From: Patulibacter sp. SYSU D01012
Lineage (GTDB): Bacteria > Actinomycetota > Thermoleophilia > Solirubrobacterales > Solirubrobacteraceae
Assembly (NCBI RefSeq): GCF_017916475.1
Contig: NZ_JAFMTB010000002.1
Coordinates: forward strand, 620,001 to 684,000
DNA: 64,000 bases
Reading direction: 5' to 3'
A model generated the notes under the pieces. It did not search any database, had not been told where the DNA came from, and saw only the letters and a list, made by a program, of their open reading frames with translations. The position numbers were made by a program, and so were the translations under genes. Shown here in pieces: positions 47,812 through 56,234 of this stretch; position 1 is the first letter of the stretch, and every line of letters starts with the position of its first letter.

Positions 47812-48246
47812 TCAGTGGGCGGCCCGTGCCGCCTCGGCCGCGGCCTCGGCGTCGGCGACCCGCTGCCGGTACGCCTCCTGCTGGGCCTCGAGCGCGGCGA
47901 TGCGCGCCTCGCGGTGCGCCTCCACCTCGGCGCGGACCATGGCGCGGCCCGCGTTCACCGCCGCGATCCACGCGACGAGCCAGCCCACGACGCCGCCGAC
48001 GAGCGCCCGCAGGAGCACGTCGAACGTCTCCGCCCCCGCGCCCGCCGAGGCGAGCGCCACGACGCCGAAGCCGATCAGCCCGCCCCAGCCCTTCGCCGCA
48101 CGGACGAGCCGGGCGACGCGGGGATGGCCGGCGACCGAGACCTGCCGGCCGCCGGCCGCGCCCTTCTTCGCCTTCTTCGCCTTCTTCGGCGTCTTCCCGG
48201 GAGCGACCGCGGGCTGCAGCCGCGTGGTCTGGTCGACGGGGCTCAC
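47812..48246 (-). CDS. Small membrane protein at the end of the flagellar export operon
   Basis: A 144-residue protein. A Lys/Ala-rich N-terminus (KTPKKAKKAKKG), one or two membrane segments (about 65-105: GWGGLIGFGVVALASAG and LLRALVGGVVGWLVAWIAA) and a charged, Glu/Ala-rich C-terminal coiled coil (about 110-144). It overlaps flhF by GTGA, in the place where many bacteria have flhG. I do not recognise the family. The flagellin promoter begins only 20 bases past its stop. Confidence 0.6.
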   Translation of the reverse strand: MSPVDQTTRLQPAVAPGKTPKKAKKAKKGAAGGRQVSVAGHPRVARLVRAAKGWGGLIGFGVVALASAGAGAETFDVLLRALVGGVVGWLVAWIAAVNAGRAMVRAEVEAHREARIAALEAQQEAYRQRVADAEAAAEAARAAH

Positions 48247-49829
48247 GGCTGCACCAGGCGGGCCAGGCGCGCCGGGTCGGCGAGGGCGATCCCGCTCGCG
48301 GTCGCGACGTAGGCGACCGGCAGGTCCTGGGCGACGGCGGCGCCCAGGACGGTGCCGGGCCGCTCCGCGACGTCGCGATGGGTCATGACCAGGCCGGCCG
48401 GCGCCAGCGACGCCATCCGGCCGAGGGTCTTCGTGCACGCGCGGGCGGTCGCGGTCGCGGGCAGCACGACGTGGACCTCGTCCACCCCGGCGGCCTCGAG
48501 CGCCGCGCGCAACGTGCGCAGGCCGTCGGCGTCGCCCGGGTCGACTGCGGCGGCGTCGATGACGCACAGGTCGGGCTCGGTCGCCTGGCGGGCCGCCGCG
48601 ACGGCCGCGCCGTCCTCGGTGACCAGCGGCTCGACGCCGTCCGCCGCGAGCGCGGCGGTCAACGCGGCGCCGTGCGCCTCCGGGCCGAGCGCGACGGCCA
48701 GGACCGTCCGTCCCGCGGCGGCGTGCGCCCGCAGCAGCGCGGCCGCGGCCGTGGTGCGGCCGACGCCGGCGGTCCCGACGAGGGCGAGCGTCGCCGTCGC
48801 GGAGCGGTCGCCCGTCCGCGGCAGGCGGCGGGCGAGCGCGGCGCGCACGGCGCGGTCCAGGCGGTGGCCCGGATCGAGCGCCATGCCGTGCGCCACGCCC
48901 TCGGCCACGACGGCGCGGGCGAGCGCGGCGGGCAGCCCGCGGGCGACGAGCCCGTACTCCAGGACGTCGGCGGCGACGGCGTGGCCGGGCGCGGCGTCCG
49001 GGGTGGGCCGCGGCGCCGGGGCGCGGCGCTCGGCGGGCCGCGCGACGGGCGCGGCGACGACGGGCGCGGGCGGGGCGACGGGGCGCGCCACCGGGGTCGC
49101 GGCCACGGGCGCCGGCGCCGCGGGGGCCGGGGCCGGCGCGGCCGCGGGCGGCGCGGCGGCGAGCGGCGCGGCGGCGAGCTCGGCGCCGGTGCTGACCAGC
49201 CAGGCGGCGAGCGGATCGTCGTCCGCGGCGGGCGCCGGGGCCGGTGCGGCGGCGGCCGCCTCCTCCTCGTCGAGCAGGTCGGCCATCGTCCGGGCGCGGA
49301 CGCGGCGGCGCGCGGCGTCGAGCGACGCGAGGAAGGTCTGGCCGTCGAGGTCCTCGACCGCGCCGCGCTCGGGCGCGGCGCCGGCCGTCTCGGCGGCCGG
49401 CGCGGCCGGGGCGGGCGCCTCGGGGGCCGGGGCGGCCGGGGTCGGCGCGACCGCGCGGGCGGCCGGCGCGACGGGGACGGGCGCCGGGGCGTCCGCCGCG
49501 TCGTCGCCGGGGCGCGCGGGCTCGTCGTCGTAGGCGTCGACGCCGAAGTCGGCGCCGGCCATGGCCTCGACCTCGACGAAGCGCTGCTGGAAGAAGCCGC
49601 CGACGCCGCCGGACAGGCCCTCCCGCCGCCGCAGGACGACGGCGTCGTCGCCCAGGTCGGTGCGGATCTGCGGCAGCAGCTCCTCGAGCGTCCGGCCGCG
49701 GTACACGCGTCGGCGGGTGACCGGGTCGACCGTGACGGTCACGCCGGGGGCCTCGGCGACGCGGCGGACGGGGGTGCCGGGCTGCATCGTCGGCGCGGTC
49801 TCGGTCTGCGGGGTCTGGGTCTGGGTCAC
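48243..49829 (-). CDS. flhF: FlhF-like protein with degenerate GTPase motifs
   Basis: A 528-residue FlhF homologue. The N-terminal segment (about 20-75, RRVYRGRTLEELLPQIRTDLGDDAVVLRRRE) matches the FlhF opening. A long Ala/Pro-rich, disordered stretch (about 100-285) follows, then an SRP-GTPase-like N-G domain (about 290-528). The nucleotide site is altered: Walker A GTAGVGRTT (about 352-360) has Arg for Lys, the G3 DTAG position reads DAAA, and the G4 TKxD position reads THRD. It probably cannot hydrolyse GTP normally. FlhF places flagella at the cell pole and counts them. Starts at GTG 49829, overlapping the flhA stop. Confidence 0.8.
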   Translation of the reverse strand: MTQTQTPQTETAPTMQPGTPVRRVAEAPGVTVTVDPVTRRRVYRGRTLEELLPQIRTDLGDDAVVLRRREGLSGGVGGFFQQRFVEVEAMAGADFGVDAYDDEPARPGDDAADAPAPVPVAPAARAVAPTPAAPAPEAPAPAAPAAETAGAAPERGAVEDLDGQTFLASLDAARRRVRARTMADLLDEEEAAAAAPAPAPAADDDPLAAWLVSTGAELAAAPLAAAPPAAAPAPAPAAPAPVAATPVARPVAPPAPVVAAPVARPAERRAPAPRPTPDAAPGHAVAADVLEYGLVARGLPAALARAVVAEGVAHGMALDPGHRLDRAVRAALARRLPRTGDRSATATLALVGTAGVGRTTAAAALLRAHAAAGRTVLAVALGPEAHGAALTAALAADGVEPLVTEDGAAVAAARQATEPDLCVIDAAAVDPGDADGLRTLRAALEAAGVDEVHVVLPATATARACTKTLGRMASLAPAGLVMTHRDVAERPGTVLGAAVAQDLPVAYVATASGIALADPARLARLVQP

Positions 49830-51922
49830 GGGGTGATCACTCCGACGGTTTCGACGTTGATGCCGGGTCCGATCTCGTTGTACGAGCAGACGGGGAGCTG
49901 GGGCAGGGCCTGCTCGACCAGGCGCCGCAGGTGGCGGCGGACGCGGGAGGAGCAGAGGAGCACGGGGTGGATGCCGCGGCGGGCCGCGGTCTCGCTCTCG
50001 GCGCGGAGCGCGCCGACGAGCGACTGGGCGCGGGCGGGGTCGAGGGCGAGGACCTCGCCCTCCGGCGTCTGGACGAGCGCGCCGGCGACCTCCTGCTCGA
50101 CGCCGGGGTCGAGGGCCAGCACGCGCAGGCGGTGGTCCTCGTCGACGTGCGGGCCGGTGATCTGCCGGGCCAGCGCCTGGCGGGCGTGCTCGGCGAGCAG
50201 GTCGATCTCGCGGGTCAGGCGGGCGCGGTCGCCCACCGCCTCGACGATCGTGCCCAGGTCGCGGATCGACACGCCCTCGGCGAGCAGCCGCTGCAGGACG
50301 CGCTGGAGCTCGCCGAGCGTCAGGCCGTCGCCGATGACCTCGTTGACCGCGGCCTCGTTCGAGCGCTTGAGCGTCTCGACGAGCTCGTGGACGTCCTGGC
50401 GCGTGAGCAGCTCGCCGGCGTGGCCGCGGATCTGCTCGGTCAGGTGGGTGACGACGACGGACTCGCCGTCGACGACGGTGAAGCCCAGGGCCTCGGCCTC
50501 GGCGCGCCCCTCCTCCGTGATCCAGGTGGCGGGGAGCCCGAACGCGGGCTCCGTCGTCGGGACGCCGGCGAGCTGGCCGACGGCGTCGCCGGGGTCCATC
50601 GCCAGCAGGTGGCCGGCGAGGAGCTTGCCGCGGGCGACCTCGCCGCCGCGGACCCGGACGACGTAGGCGTGGGCGTCCAGGCCCGGCTCGTCGTGCACGC
50701 GGACGGGCGGCACGATCATGCCGAGCTCGCTGGCGAGCTGGCGGCGCACGTGCGAGATGCGGCGCAGCAGCGAGCCGCCGTCGCGCTCGTCGACCATGCC
50801 GACGAGGCCGTAGCCGATCGCGAGCTCGAGGGCGTCGGGCGGCAGCGCCTCGACGTCCAGCTCGGGCGCGGCGGCGGCGAGCGCCGGGCGCGCGGCCTCG
50901 GCGGCGGCCGCGGCCTCGGCGACGCGCTCCTCGGCCTGGTAGCGCTTGCGCAGCTGCAGGCCCAGGAAGATCAGCCCGCCGCCGACGAGCAGGAACGGCA
51001 GCTTCGGCAGGCCCGGGATGAGCCCGAACATGAGGATGGCGACGCCGGCGAACAGCGGCGCCTTGAACTGGCGCGTCAGCTGCCCGGCGATGTCCGTGCC
51101 CAGGTCCTCCTCGGACGCCGAGCGCGTGACGATGATGCCGGTCGCGACCGAGATCAGCAGCGCCGGGACCTGGGCGGCCAGGCCGTCGCCGATGGTCAGC
51201 AGCGAGTACTGGTGGGCGGCGTCGCCGAACGGCATGCCGTTCATCGCGACGCCGATCGCCAGGCCGCCGACCAGGTTGATGATCGTGATGATGATTGCCG
51301 CGACGGCATCGCCCTTGACGAACTTCGAGGCGCCGTCCATCGCGCCGTAGAAGTCCGCCTCCTGGGCGATCTCCTTGCGGCGCTCGCGGGCCTGCTCCTC
51401 GCTGATCTGGCCGGCGTTCAGGTCGGCGTCGATCGCCATCTGCTTGCCGGGCATCGCGTCGAGGGTGAAGCGCGCGGCGACCTCGGCCACGCGGCCGGCG
51501 CCGTTCGTCACGACGACGAACTGGATGACGACGAGGATCAGGAAGACGACGAGGCCGACGACGAGGTTGCCGCCGATGACGAACTCGCCGAAGGCGTGGA
51601 CGACCTGGCCGGCCTCGCCCTCGGAGAGCACCAGGCGCGTCACGGAGACGTTGATCGCCAGGCGGAAGATCGTCGTCAGCAGCAGCAGGCTCGGGAAGAC
51701 CGACAGCTCGAGCGCCTTGCCCAGGTAGAGCGTCGTGACGACGACCGCGATCGCCGCGGCGATGTTGATCGTGATCATCAGGTCCAGCAGCAGCGGCGGC
51801 AGCGGGACGATGAGCATCGCCACGATGACGACGATGCCGATGGCGGCGAGCAGGTCGGTGTGCTTCGTGAGGCGCCCGAGCATCCCGGACGGCGCCGGGG
51901 CGGTGGTGGACGGAGTGCTCAT
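49826..51922 (-). CDS. flhA: Flagellar type III export protein FlhA
   Basis: A 698-residue core export-gate protein. Eight membrane segments occupy about residues 20-330. The conserved FHIPEP-like cytoplasmic loop (ATFRLAINVSVTRLVLSEG region; NGAGRVAEVAARFTLDAMPGKQMAIDADL in part) matches FlhA, and the large C-terminal cytoplasmic domain binds export chaperones. It uses the proton-motive force to drive export of rod, hook and filament proteins. The start ATG 51922 overlaps the flhB stop (ATGA). Confidence 0.97.
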   Translation of the reverse strand: MSTPSTTAPAPSGMLGRLTKHTDLLAAIGIVVIVAMLIVPLPPLLLDLMITINIAAAIAVVVTTLYLGKALELSVFPSLLLLTTIFRLAINVSVTRLVLSEGEAGQVVHAFGEFVIGGNLVVGLVVFLILVVIQFVVVTNGAGRVAEVAARFTLDAMPGKQMAIDADLNAGQISEEQARERRKEIAQEADFYGAMDGASKFVKGDAVAAIIITIINLVGGLAIGVAMNGMPFGDAAHQYSLLTIGDGLAAQVPALLISVATGIIVTRSASEEDLGTDIAGQLTRQFKAPLFAGVAILMFGLIPGLPKLPFLLVGGGLIFLGLQLRKRYQAEERVAEAAAAAEAARPALAAAAPELDVEALPPDALELAIGYGLVGMVDERDGGSLLRRISHVRRQLASELGMIVPPVRVHDEPGLDAHAYVVRVRGGEVARGKLLAGHLLAMDPGDAVGQLAGVPTTEPAFGLPATWITEEGRAEAEALGFTVVDGESVVVTHLTEQIRGHAGELLTRQDVHELVETLKRSNEAAVNEVIGDGLTLGELQRVLQRLLAEGVSIRDLGTIVEAVGDRARLTREIDLLAEHARQALARQITGPHVDEDHRLRVLALDPGVEQEVAGALVQTPEGEVLALDPARAQSLVGALRAESETAARRGIHPVLLCSSRVRRHLRRLVEQALPQLPVCSYNEIGPGINVETVGVITP

Positions 51923-53001
51923 GCGGAGACCAGCGTTGAGCGCTTGCGCGCGTTGGACATGCGGAAGACGAAGGCCAGGACCTCGGCGACGGCCTGGAAC
52001 AGGTCCTCGGGGATGGCGTGCCCGACCTCGACCTGGCGGTAGAGGGCGCGGGCCAGCGGCGGGTTCTCGACGACGGCGACGCCGGCCTCGCGGCCCAGGT
52101 CGCGGATCTTCAGGGCCAGCAGGTCCTGGCCCTTCGCGACGACGCGCGGCGCGGCCTCGGCCGGGTCGTACCGCAGCGCCACCGCGAAGTGGGTGGGGTT
52201 CATCAGGACGACGTCGGCGGTGGCGACGTCCTCCATCATGCGCGCGCGGGACGCCTCGGACTGACGGCGCCGGATCTGGCTGCGCACCTCGGCGGGCAGC
52301 TCCTGCTGGCGGTACTCCATCTTCACCTCCTGCTTCGTCATCCGGAGCGACTTCGCGTGGCGGTGCTTCTGGTAGCCGAAGTCGACGGCGCCGATGACGA
52401 TGTAGACCATCGCCGCGCGCTGGGCGATGCTCATCGTGTTCTCGCCGAGCAGCGCGAGCAGCGTCTGCGGGTCGAGCCCGGTGAACGTCGCGACCTCGTG
52501 GATCCGCGGCAGCACCGCGACGGCGACGACGCCGGCGACGATGCCGAGCTTCAGCAGCGACTTCACGGTCTCGACGACCGCGTTGATGCCGAAGACGTTC
52601 TTGGCGCCCTGGAGCGGGTTGAGCTTGCGGAAGTCCGGCTTCATCGCCTTCGGCGTGAGCTGCCAGCGGACTTGGAGCAGGTTGATCGCGACGGCCGCGA
52701 TGGCGACCGACGCCGCGATCGGCAGCAGCAGCTGGGCGATGAGCATCGCCGTCGACGTCGCCAGCGAGTTCAGGTCGGCGGCGTGGCCGACCTGCTCGGG
52801 GTGGGCGGCGCGCACGAAGCTCTCGCGCATCGCCTCGCGCATCCCGGCGAACATCTTCGGGCCGTTGGCGCCGAGCGCGAACAGGCCGACGAGCAGGACG
52901 ACGGCGCCGTTGAGGTCGTTCGAGCGGGCGACCTGCCCCTTCTCGCGCGCCTCCTGCTGGCGCTTGGGGGTCGCCTCCTCGGTCTTGTCGTCGCCGCTCA
53001 C
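51919..53001 (-). CDS. flhB: Flagellar export switch protein FlhB
   Basis: A 360-residue protein opening SGDDKTEEATPKRQQEAREKG, the classic FlhB start. Four membrane segments lie between about 30 and 215, and a cytoplasmic domain carries the autocleavage motif NPTHFAVAL (about residue 265). Cleavage between Asn and Pro switches export from rod/hook to filament substrates. The start is GTG 53001, overlapping the fliR stop by GTGA. Confidence 0.96.
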   Translation of the reverse strand: MSGDDKTEEATPKRQQEAREKGQVARSNDLNGAVVLLVGLFALGANGPKMFAGMREAMRESFVRAAHPEQVGHAADLNSLATSTAMLIAQLLLPIAASVAIAAVAINLLQVRWQLTPKAMKPDFRKLNPLQGAKNVFGINAVVETVKSLLKLGIVAGVVAVAVLPRIHEVATFTGLDPQTLLALLGENTMSIAQRAAMVYIVIGAVDFGYQKHRHAKSLRMTKQEVKMEYRQQELPAEVRSQIRRRQSEASRARMMEDVATADVVLMNPTHFAVALRYDPAEAAPRVVAKGQDLLALKIRDLGREAGVAVVENPPLARALYRQVEVGHAIPEDLFQAVAEVLAFVFRMSNARKRSTLVSA

Positions 53002-53786
53002 GGCGCCACCTTCAGGGTCTGGAGCGCCGCCGCGACCTGGGTGGCGAGGCGGTCGCCGAACCAGCCGGCCGCGAAGGGCAGCGTCACGATGATCATCAGC
53101 AGGCCGACGACGACCTTCACGGGGAAGCCGACGGCGAAGACGTTGAGCTGCGGGACGACCTTGGAGACCATCGCGAACGCCGCGTCGGTCAGCAGGAGCG
53201 TCAGCAGGACGGGCGCGCCGACCTCGAGCGCGGCGAGCAGGATCCCCCCGAAGGCCGAGACGACGCCGGAGACCATCGTCGGCAGCTGCGGGAACTCGGT
53301 CAGCGGCACGAGCGTGTACGTCCGGGCGAGGCCCTGGATCATCAGCGTGTCGCCGCCCATCGCCAGGATCACCGCGACCCCGACGAGCGAGTAGACCTGG
53401 CCGAGGATGGCGCCCTGGTTGCCCGTGATCGGGTCGACGGTGGCGCCGAACGCGAAGCCGATCTGGATGTCGAGCAGCTGGCCGGCGGCGTGGAAGCCGG
53501 CGAGCACGCACGCGAGGGCGAGCGCGAACGCCGCGCCGACGACGATCTCCTTGACGAGCAGCTCGAAGTACGCGAGCGGCTGGTCGGGCACCGTCGCGCC
53601 GTCGAGGGCGAGCGGCGAGATGCCGAGCGCCAGCGCGACCGCCACGATGCCGCGCACGCGCGCCGGCACCATCTTCGACGAGAAGAGCGGCGCCAGGGCG
53701 AACAGCGGCGAGATCCGCGCGAGCACGAGGATGAACGCGGCGGGCTGCAGACCGGAGATCTGCTCGATGGCCTGGGCGGCGGTCAC
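52998..53786 (-). CDS. fliR: Flagellar export gate protein FliR
   Basis: A 262-residue membrane protein with six hydrophobic segments. RISPLFALAPLFSSKMVPARVRG (in part, about 25-45) and GFAFGATVDPITGNQGAIL are family markers. It forms the export gate with FliP and FliQ. The start GTG 53786 was set because the N-terminal helix begins there and because it follows fliQ by two bases. Confidence 0.95.
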   Translation of the reverse strand: MTAAQAIEQISGLQPAAFILVLARISPLFALAPLFSSKMVPARVRGIVAVALALGISPLALDGATVPDQPLAYFELLVKEIVVGAAFALALACVLAGFHAAGQLLDIQIGFAFGATVDPITGNQGAILGQVYSLVGVAVILAMGGDTLMIQGLARTYTLVPLTEFPQLPTMVSGVVSAFGGILLAALEVGAPVLLTLLLTDAAFAMVSKVVPQLNVFAVGFPVKVVVGLLMIIVTLPFAAGWFGDRLATQVAAALQTLKVAP

Positions 53787-53788
53787 CG

Positions 53789-54064
53789 CTACCTCGTGCC
53801 GACGAGCGTCGGGATCGAGCCGTACAGCTCGCTGGCCCAGGTGACGACCGAGCTGAGCATCCACGGCCCGGCGACGAGCAGGATGATCGCCGTCACCACG
53901 AGCTTCGGGATGAACTGCAGGCTCTGCTCCTGGATCTGCGTGACGGCCTGGAAGACCGAGACGATCAGGCCGACGACGAGCCCGGCGATCAGCAGCGGCG
54001 CGCCGATCTTGAAGGCCAGCTGCATCGCGTCCGTCGCGATGGAGACGGCGGTGTCCTGGTTCAC
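53789..54064 (-). CDS. fliQ: Flagellar export gate protein FliQ
   Basis: A 91-residue protein with two membrane hairpin segments (about 16-38 and 52-75). KIGAPLLIAGLVVGLIVSVFQ and TQIQEQSLQFIPK are diagnostic of FliQ. It is part of the FliPQR gate helix. The start is GTG 54064, 16 bases after fliP. Confidence 0.96.
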   Translation of the reverse strand: MNQDTAVSIATDAMQLAFKIGAPLLIAGLVVGLIVSVFQAVTQIQEQSLQFIPKLVVTAIILLVAGPWMLSSVVTWASELYGSIPTLVGTR

Positions 54065-54080
54065 GGTCGCTCCTCCCCCG

Positions 54081-54716
54081 TCACCCGAACGAGAGGACGA
54101 GCGAGCGCGTGATGAGCGCCCAGCCGTCCACCAGGACGAACAGCAGGATCTTGAAGGGCAGCGAGATGAAGACCGGTGGCAGCATGATCATGCCGAGGCT
54201 CATCAACGTCGCCGAGACGACGAGGTCGATGATCAGGAACGGCAGGAAGATCAGGAAGCCGATCTGGAAGGCGGTCTTGAGCTCGCTGATGATGAAGGCG
54301 GGGATCAGCACCCGGGTCGGCACGTCGCGGCGGGTGCGCGGCTGCTCGATCTTCGAGAGCCGGACGAACTGCTGGAGGTCGCTCGAGCGGACCTGCTTGA
54401 ACATGAACTCGCGGAGCGGCTCCTGGCCCCGCTCGATCGCCTCCATCGTGGAGATCTTCCCCGCGATCGCCGGGGCGACCGCGCGGTCGCGGACCTGGTC
54501 GACGGTCGGCCCCATGACGAAGAGCGTCAGGAAGAGGGCGATGCCGACGAGCACCTGGTTCGGCGGGGTCGTCTGCGTGCCGAGGCCCGAGCGGACGAAG
54601 CCCAGGACGATGAGGATCCGGGTGAAGCTCGTGACGCAGAACAGCAGCGCCGGGAGGAGCGAGACGGACCCCAGCAGCAGGAGCAGCTGGATGGCGTTGT
54701 CGCCGTCGACGTTCAT
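54081..54716 (-). CDS. fliP: Flagellar export gate protein FliP
   Basis: A 211-residue FliP. LLLLLGSVSLLPALLFCVTSF, RILIVLGFVRSGLGTQTTPPNQVLVG (in part) and AFIISELKTAFQIGFLIFLPFL are family signatures; about four membrane segments. It is shorter at the N-terminus than enterobacterial FliP (no cleaved signal). ATG 54716 overlaps the fliO stop as ATGA. Confidence 0.97.
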   Translation of the reverse strand: MNVDGDNAIQLLLLLGSVSLLPALLFCVTSFTRILIVLGFVRSGLGTQTTPPNQVLVGIALFLTLFVMGPTVDQVRDRAVAPAIAGKISTMEAIERGQEPLREFMFKQVRSSDLQQFVRLSKIEQPRTRRDVPTRVLIPAFIISELKTAFQIGFLIFLPFLIIDLVVSATLMSLGMIMLPPVFISLPFKILLFVLVDGWALITRSLVLSFG

Positions 54717-55375
54717 CCCCGCACCGTCCACGAGCGGATCCGGGCGACCAGGCCGCGCAGGCGGTCGCCGAGGCCGGACAGGCGGTCCGCGGCCTTCGGG
54801 CCGAGCGTGCCGCGCAGGCGGGCCGCGACCGCGGCGCCGGGGCCGGAGCCGCCGTCGCCGTCGTCGCCCTCCGCGGGCGCCGGCGGGTCGACCCACAGGC
54901 CGAGCTCGCGCGCCTCGTCCTCCTCGTAGCGCCGCAGCGCGGTCACGCCGTTCTGGCCCGAGCCGACGAGGAGCACCTCGTCCGCCACGCGGACCAGGTG
55001 CAGGGCCGAGCCCGACGCCAGCGGCATCGAGCTGACGGCCTGCAGGCCCGCACCGGACGGCGCGTCCTTCGCGCGACGCGTCTGCCGCAGCAGCCAGGTC
55101 ACGCCGTAGATGACGGCGACGACGATGAGGAGCCCCGCGATCACGCGCGCGATCGACGCGCTCCCGCCGGAGGAGGCCGGCGCGGCGCCGTCTCCCCCAC
55201 CGAGGTTCAGCGGGGTGTCCTCGCCCGTGGTGGCGGTCTTCGCGGCCTGCGCGAGGGCGGCCGTCGGGCAGGCGAGGACGACCGCGGCGGAGGCCGCGGC
55301 GAGCAGGGCCGTGCGGGCGACGCGCGAGCGCGACGCCGTGACGGCGGACAGGAGATGAGGGGTGCGGGATGACAT
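54713..55375 (-). CDS. fliO: Flagellar biosynthesis protein FliO
   Basis: A 220-residue FliO/FliZ-type protein. An N-terminal signal-like hydrophobic run (about 22-44) is followed by a Gly/Ser-rich linker, one membrane segment (about 78-98, VIAGLLIVVAVIYGVTWLL) and the cytoplasmic beta domain (about 115-160: LQAVSSMPLASGSALHLVRV, VLLVGSGQNGVTAL). It helps assemble the FliP ring. First gene of the export operon; a sigma-28-type promoter lies at 55415-55441. Confidence 0.85.
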   Translation of the reverse strand: MSSRTPHLLSAVTASRSRVARTALLAAASAAVVLACPTAALAQAAKTATTGEDTPLNLGGGDGAAPASSGGSASIARVIAGLLIVVAVIYGVTWLLRQTRRAKDAPSGAGLQAVSSMPLASGSALHLVRVADEVLLVGSGQNGVTALRRYEEDEARELGLWVDPPAPAEGDDGDGGSGPGAAVAARLRGTLGPKAADRLSGLGDRLRGLVARIRSWTVRG

Positions 55376-55414
55376 GCGTGCGGCGGCGGATCGAGGAGAT
55401 CCGGTCGTCCGCGG

Positions 55415-55441
55415 TCATCGGCGCCCCGCGCCGGAACTTGA
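55415..55441 (-). promoter_or_regulatory. Sigma-28-type promoter of the fliO-flhF operon
   Basis: Minus strand: TCAAGTTC, 11 bases, GCCGATGA. Predicted transcript start near 55408, about 33 bases before the fliO ATG. Export genes under FliA control are unusual, since they are normally an earlier class. Confidence 0.75.
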
Positions 55442-55494
55442 GGCGTTTCGCAACGGCACGGGGCCGCGTCACGCAACGCGTTGTCGGTCGACGG

Positions 55495-56007
55495 TCAGAT
55501 CAACGACGGGCCGTACCACTCGCAGCGACGCCGCACGGCCGCCGTCGTGGCTCCCGGATCGGGGCCGCGGGCCGGCATCGCCGACACCGCCCGCAGCCGT
55601 CGGGGTAGACGTTCGTCCGTCCCCCGGCCCGCGTGCGCGCGCGCCCAGTCGATGCGGCCTTGCGGGTCGACGCGGGGCCGCAGCCGCGCCTCGATGTCGT
55701 CCCAGACGCCGGCGTCCACCCACTCGCGCAGGCGTCGCCAGCAGGTGACGCCCGATCCGCACCCCAGCTCCTGCGGCAGGTCGCGCCAGCCGATGCCGGT
55801 GGCGAGCACGTGCAGGATCCCCTCGAGGACCGCACGATCGTCGCGACGACGACGGCCCGGCTGGTGACGGCGCCGGCGGACCTCCGGGACGATCGGGACC
55901 AGGTGGGCCCACGTCGCGGCGTCCACCCGCACCGCCGGAGCCAGGAGCACGGCGGCGTCGACGAGCACCGGCGGCGTCGGCAGGGCGAGCGGCGGCGCGG
56001 TGCTCAT
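55495..56007 (-). pseudogene. Truncated IS5-type transposase (DUF4096 N-terminal part)
   Basis: A 170-codon frame whose middle matches the N-terminal domain of IS5-family transposases: DRAVLEGILHVLATGIGWRDL and VTCWRRLREWVDAGVWDDI. The linker residues seen before the DDE domain (RIDWARAHAGRGTD) follow, and then the frame ends. No DDE catalytic domain follows in any frame up to the fliO promoter. No terminal inverted repeats were identified. It is therefore a remnant, or a DNA-binding domain kept on its own; it stops about 54 bases before the promoter of the fliO operon. Confidence 0.7.
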
Positions 56008-56111
56008 CGGACCTCCGCGCGCAGGCCACCGCGCCGGGCGATCCGGCGTGTCGGGGCAGCCGGGCCACGCCGAGGCGTGCGCCGGCCGAGCGGCGTCCAG
56101 GCGGCCGGCGG

Positions 56112-56135
56112 GCAGGGGTCCGGCCGGACCCCTGC
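56112..56135 (-). terminator. 24-bp perfect palindrome downstream of cheY
   Basis: Self-complementary over 24 bases (left half GCAGGGGTCCGG), 100 bases after the stop of cheY, the last gene of the chemotaxis operon. It would fold into an 10-bp stem with a 4-base loop in RNA. Likely the operon terminator. Confidence 0.5.
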
Positions 56136-56234
56136 GCGCCGCCGGGACATCGCGTGGTGTGTTCGTGTGCGTCTCACGTCCCCTCCGCGGGGGCGCGGGG
56201 CGCCGGGCCGAACGGCCGCGGGCCTCGCGACCAC

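Noticed and set aside
55495-56007. Intact insertion sequence
   Set aside because: No DDE domain and no terminal inverted repeats were found; only the N-terminal transposase part remains.
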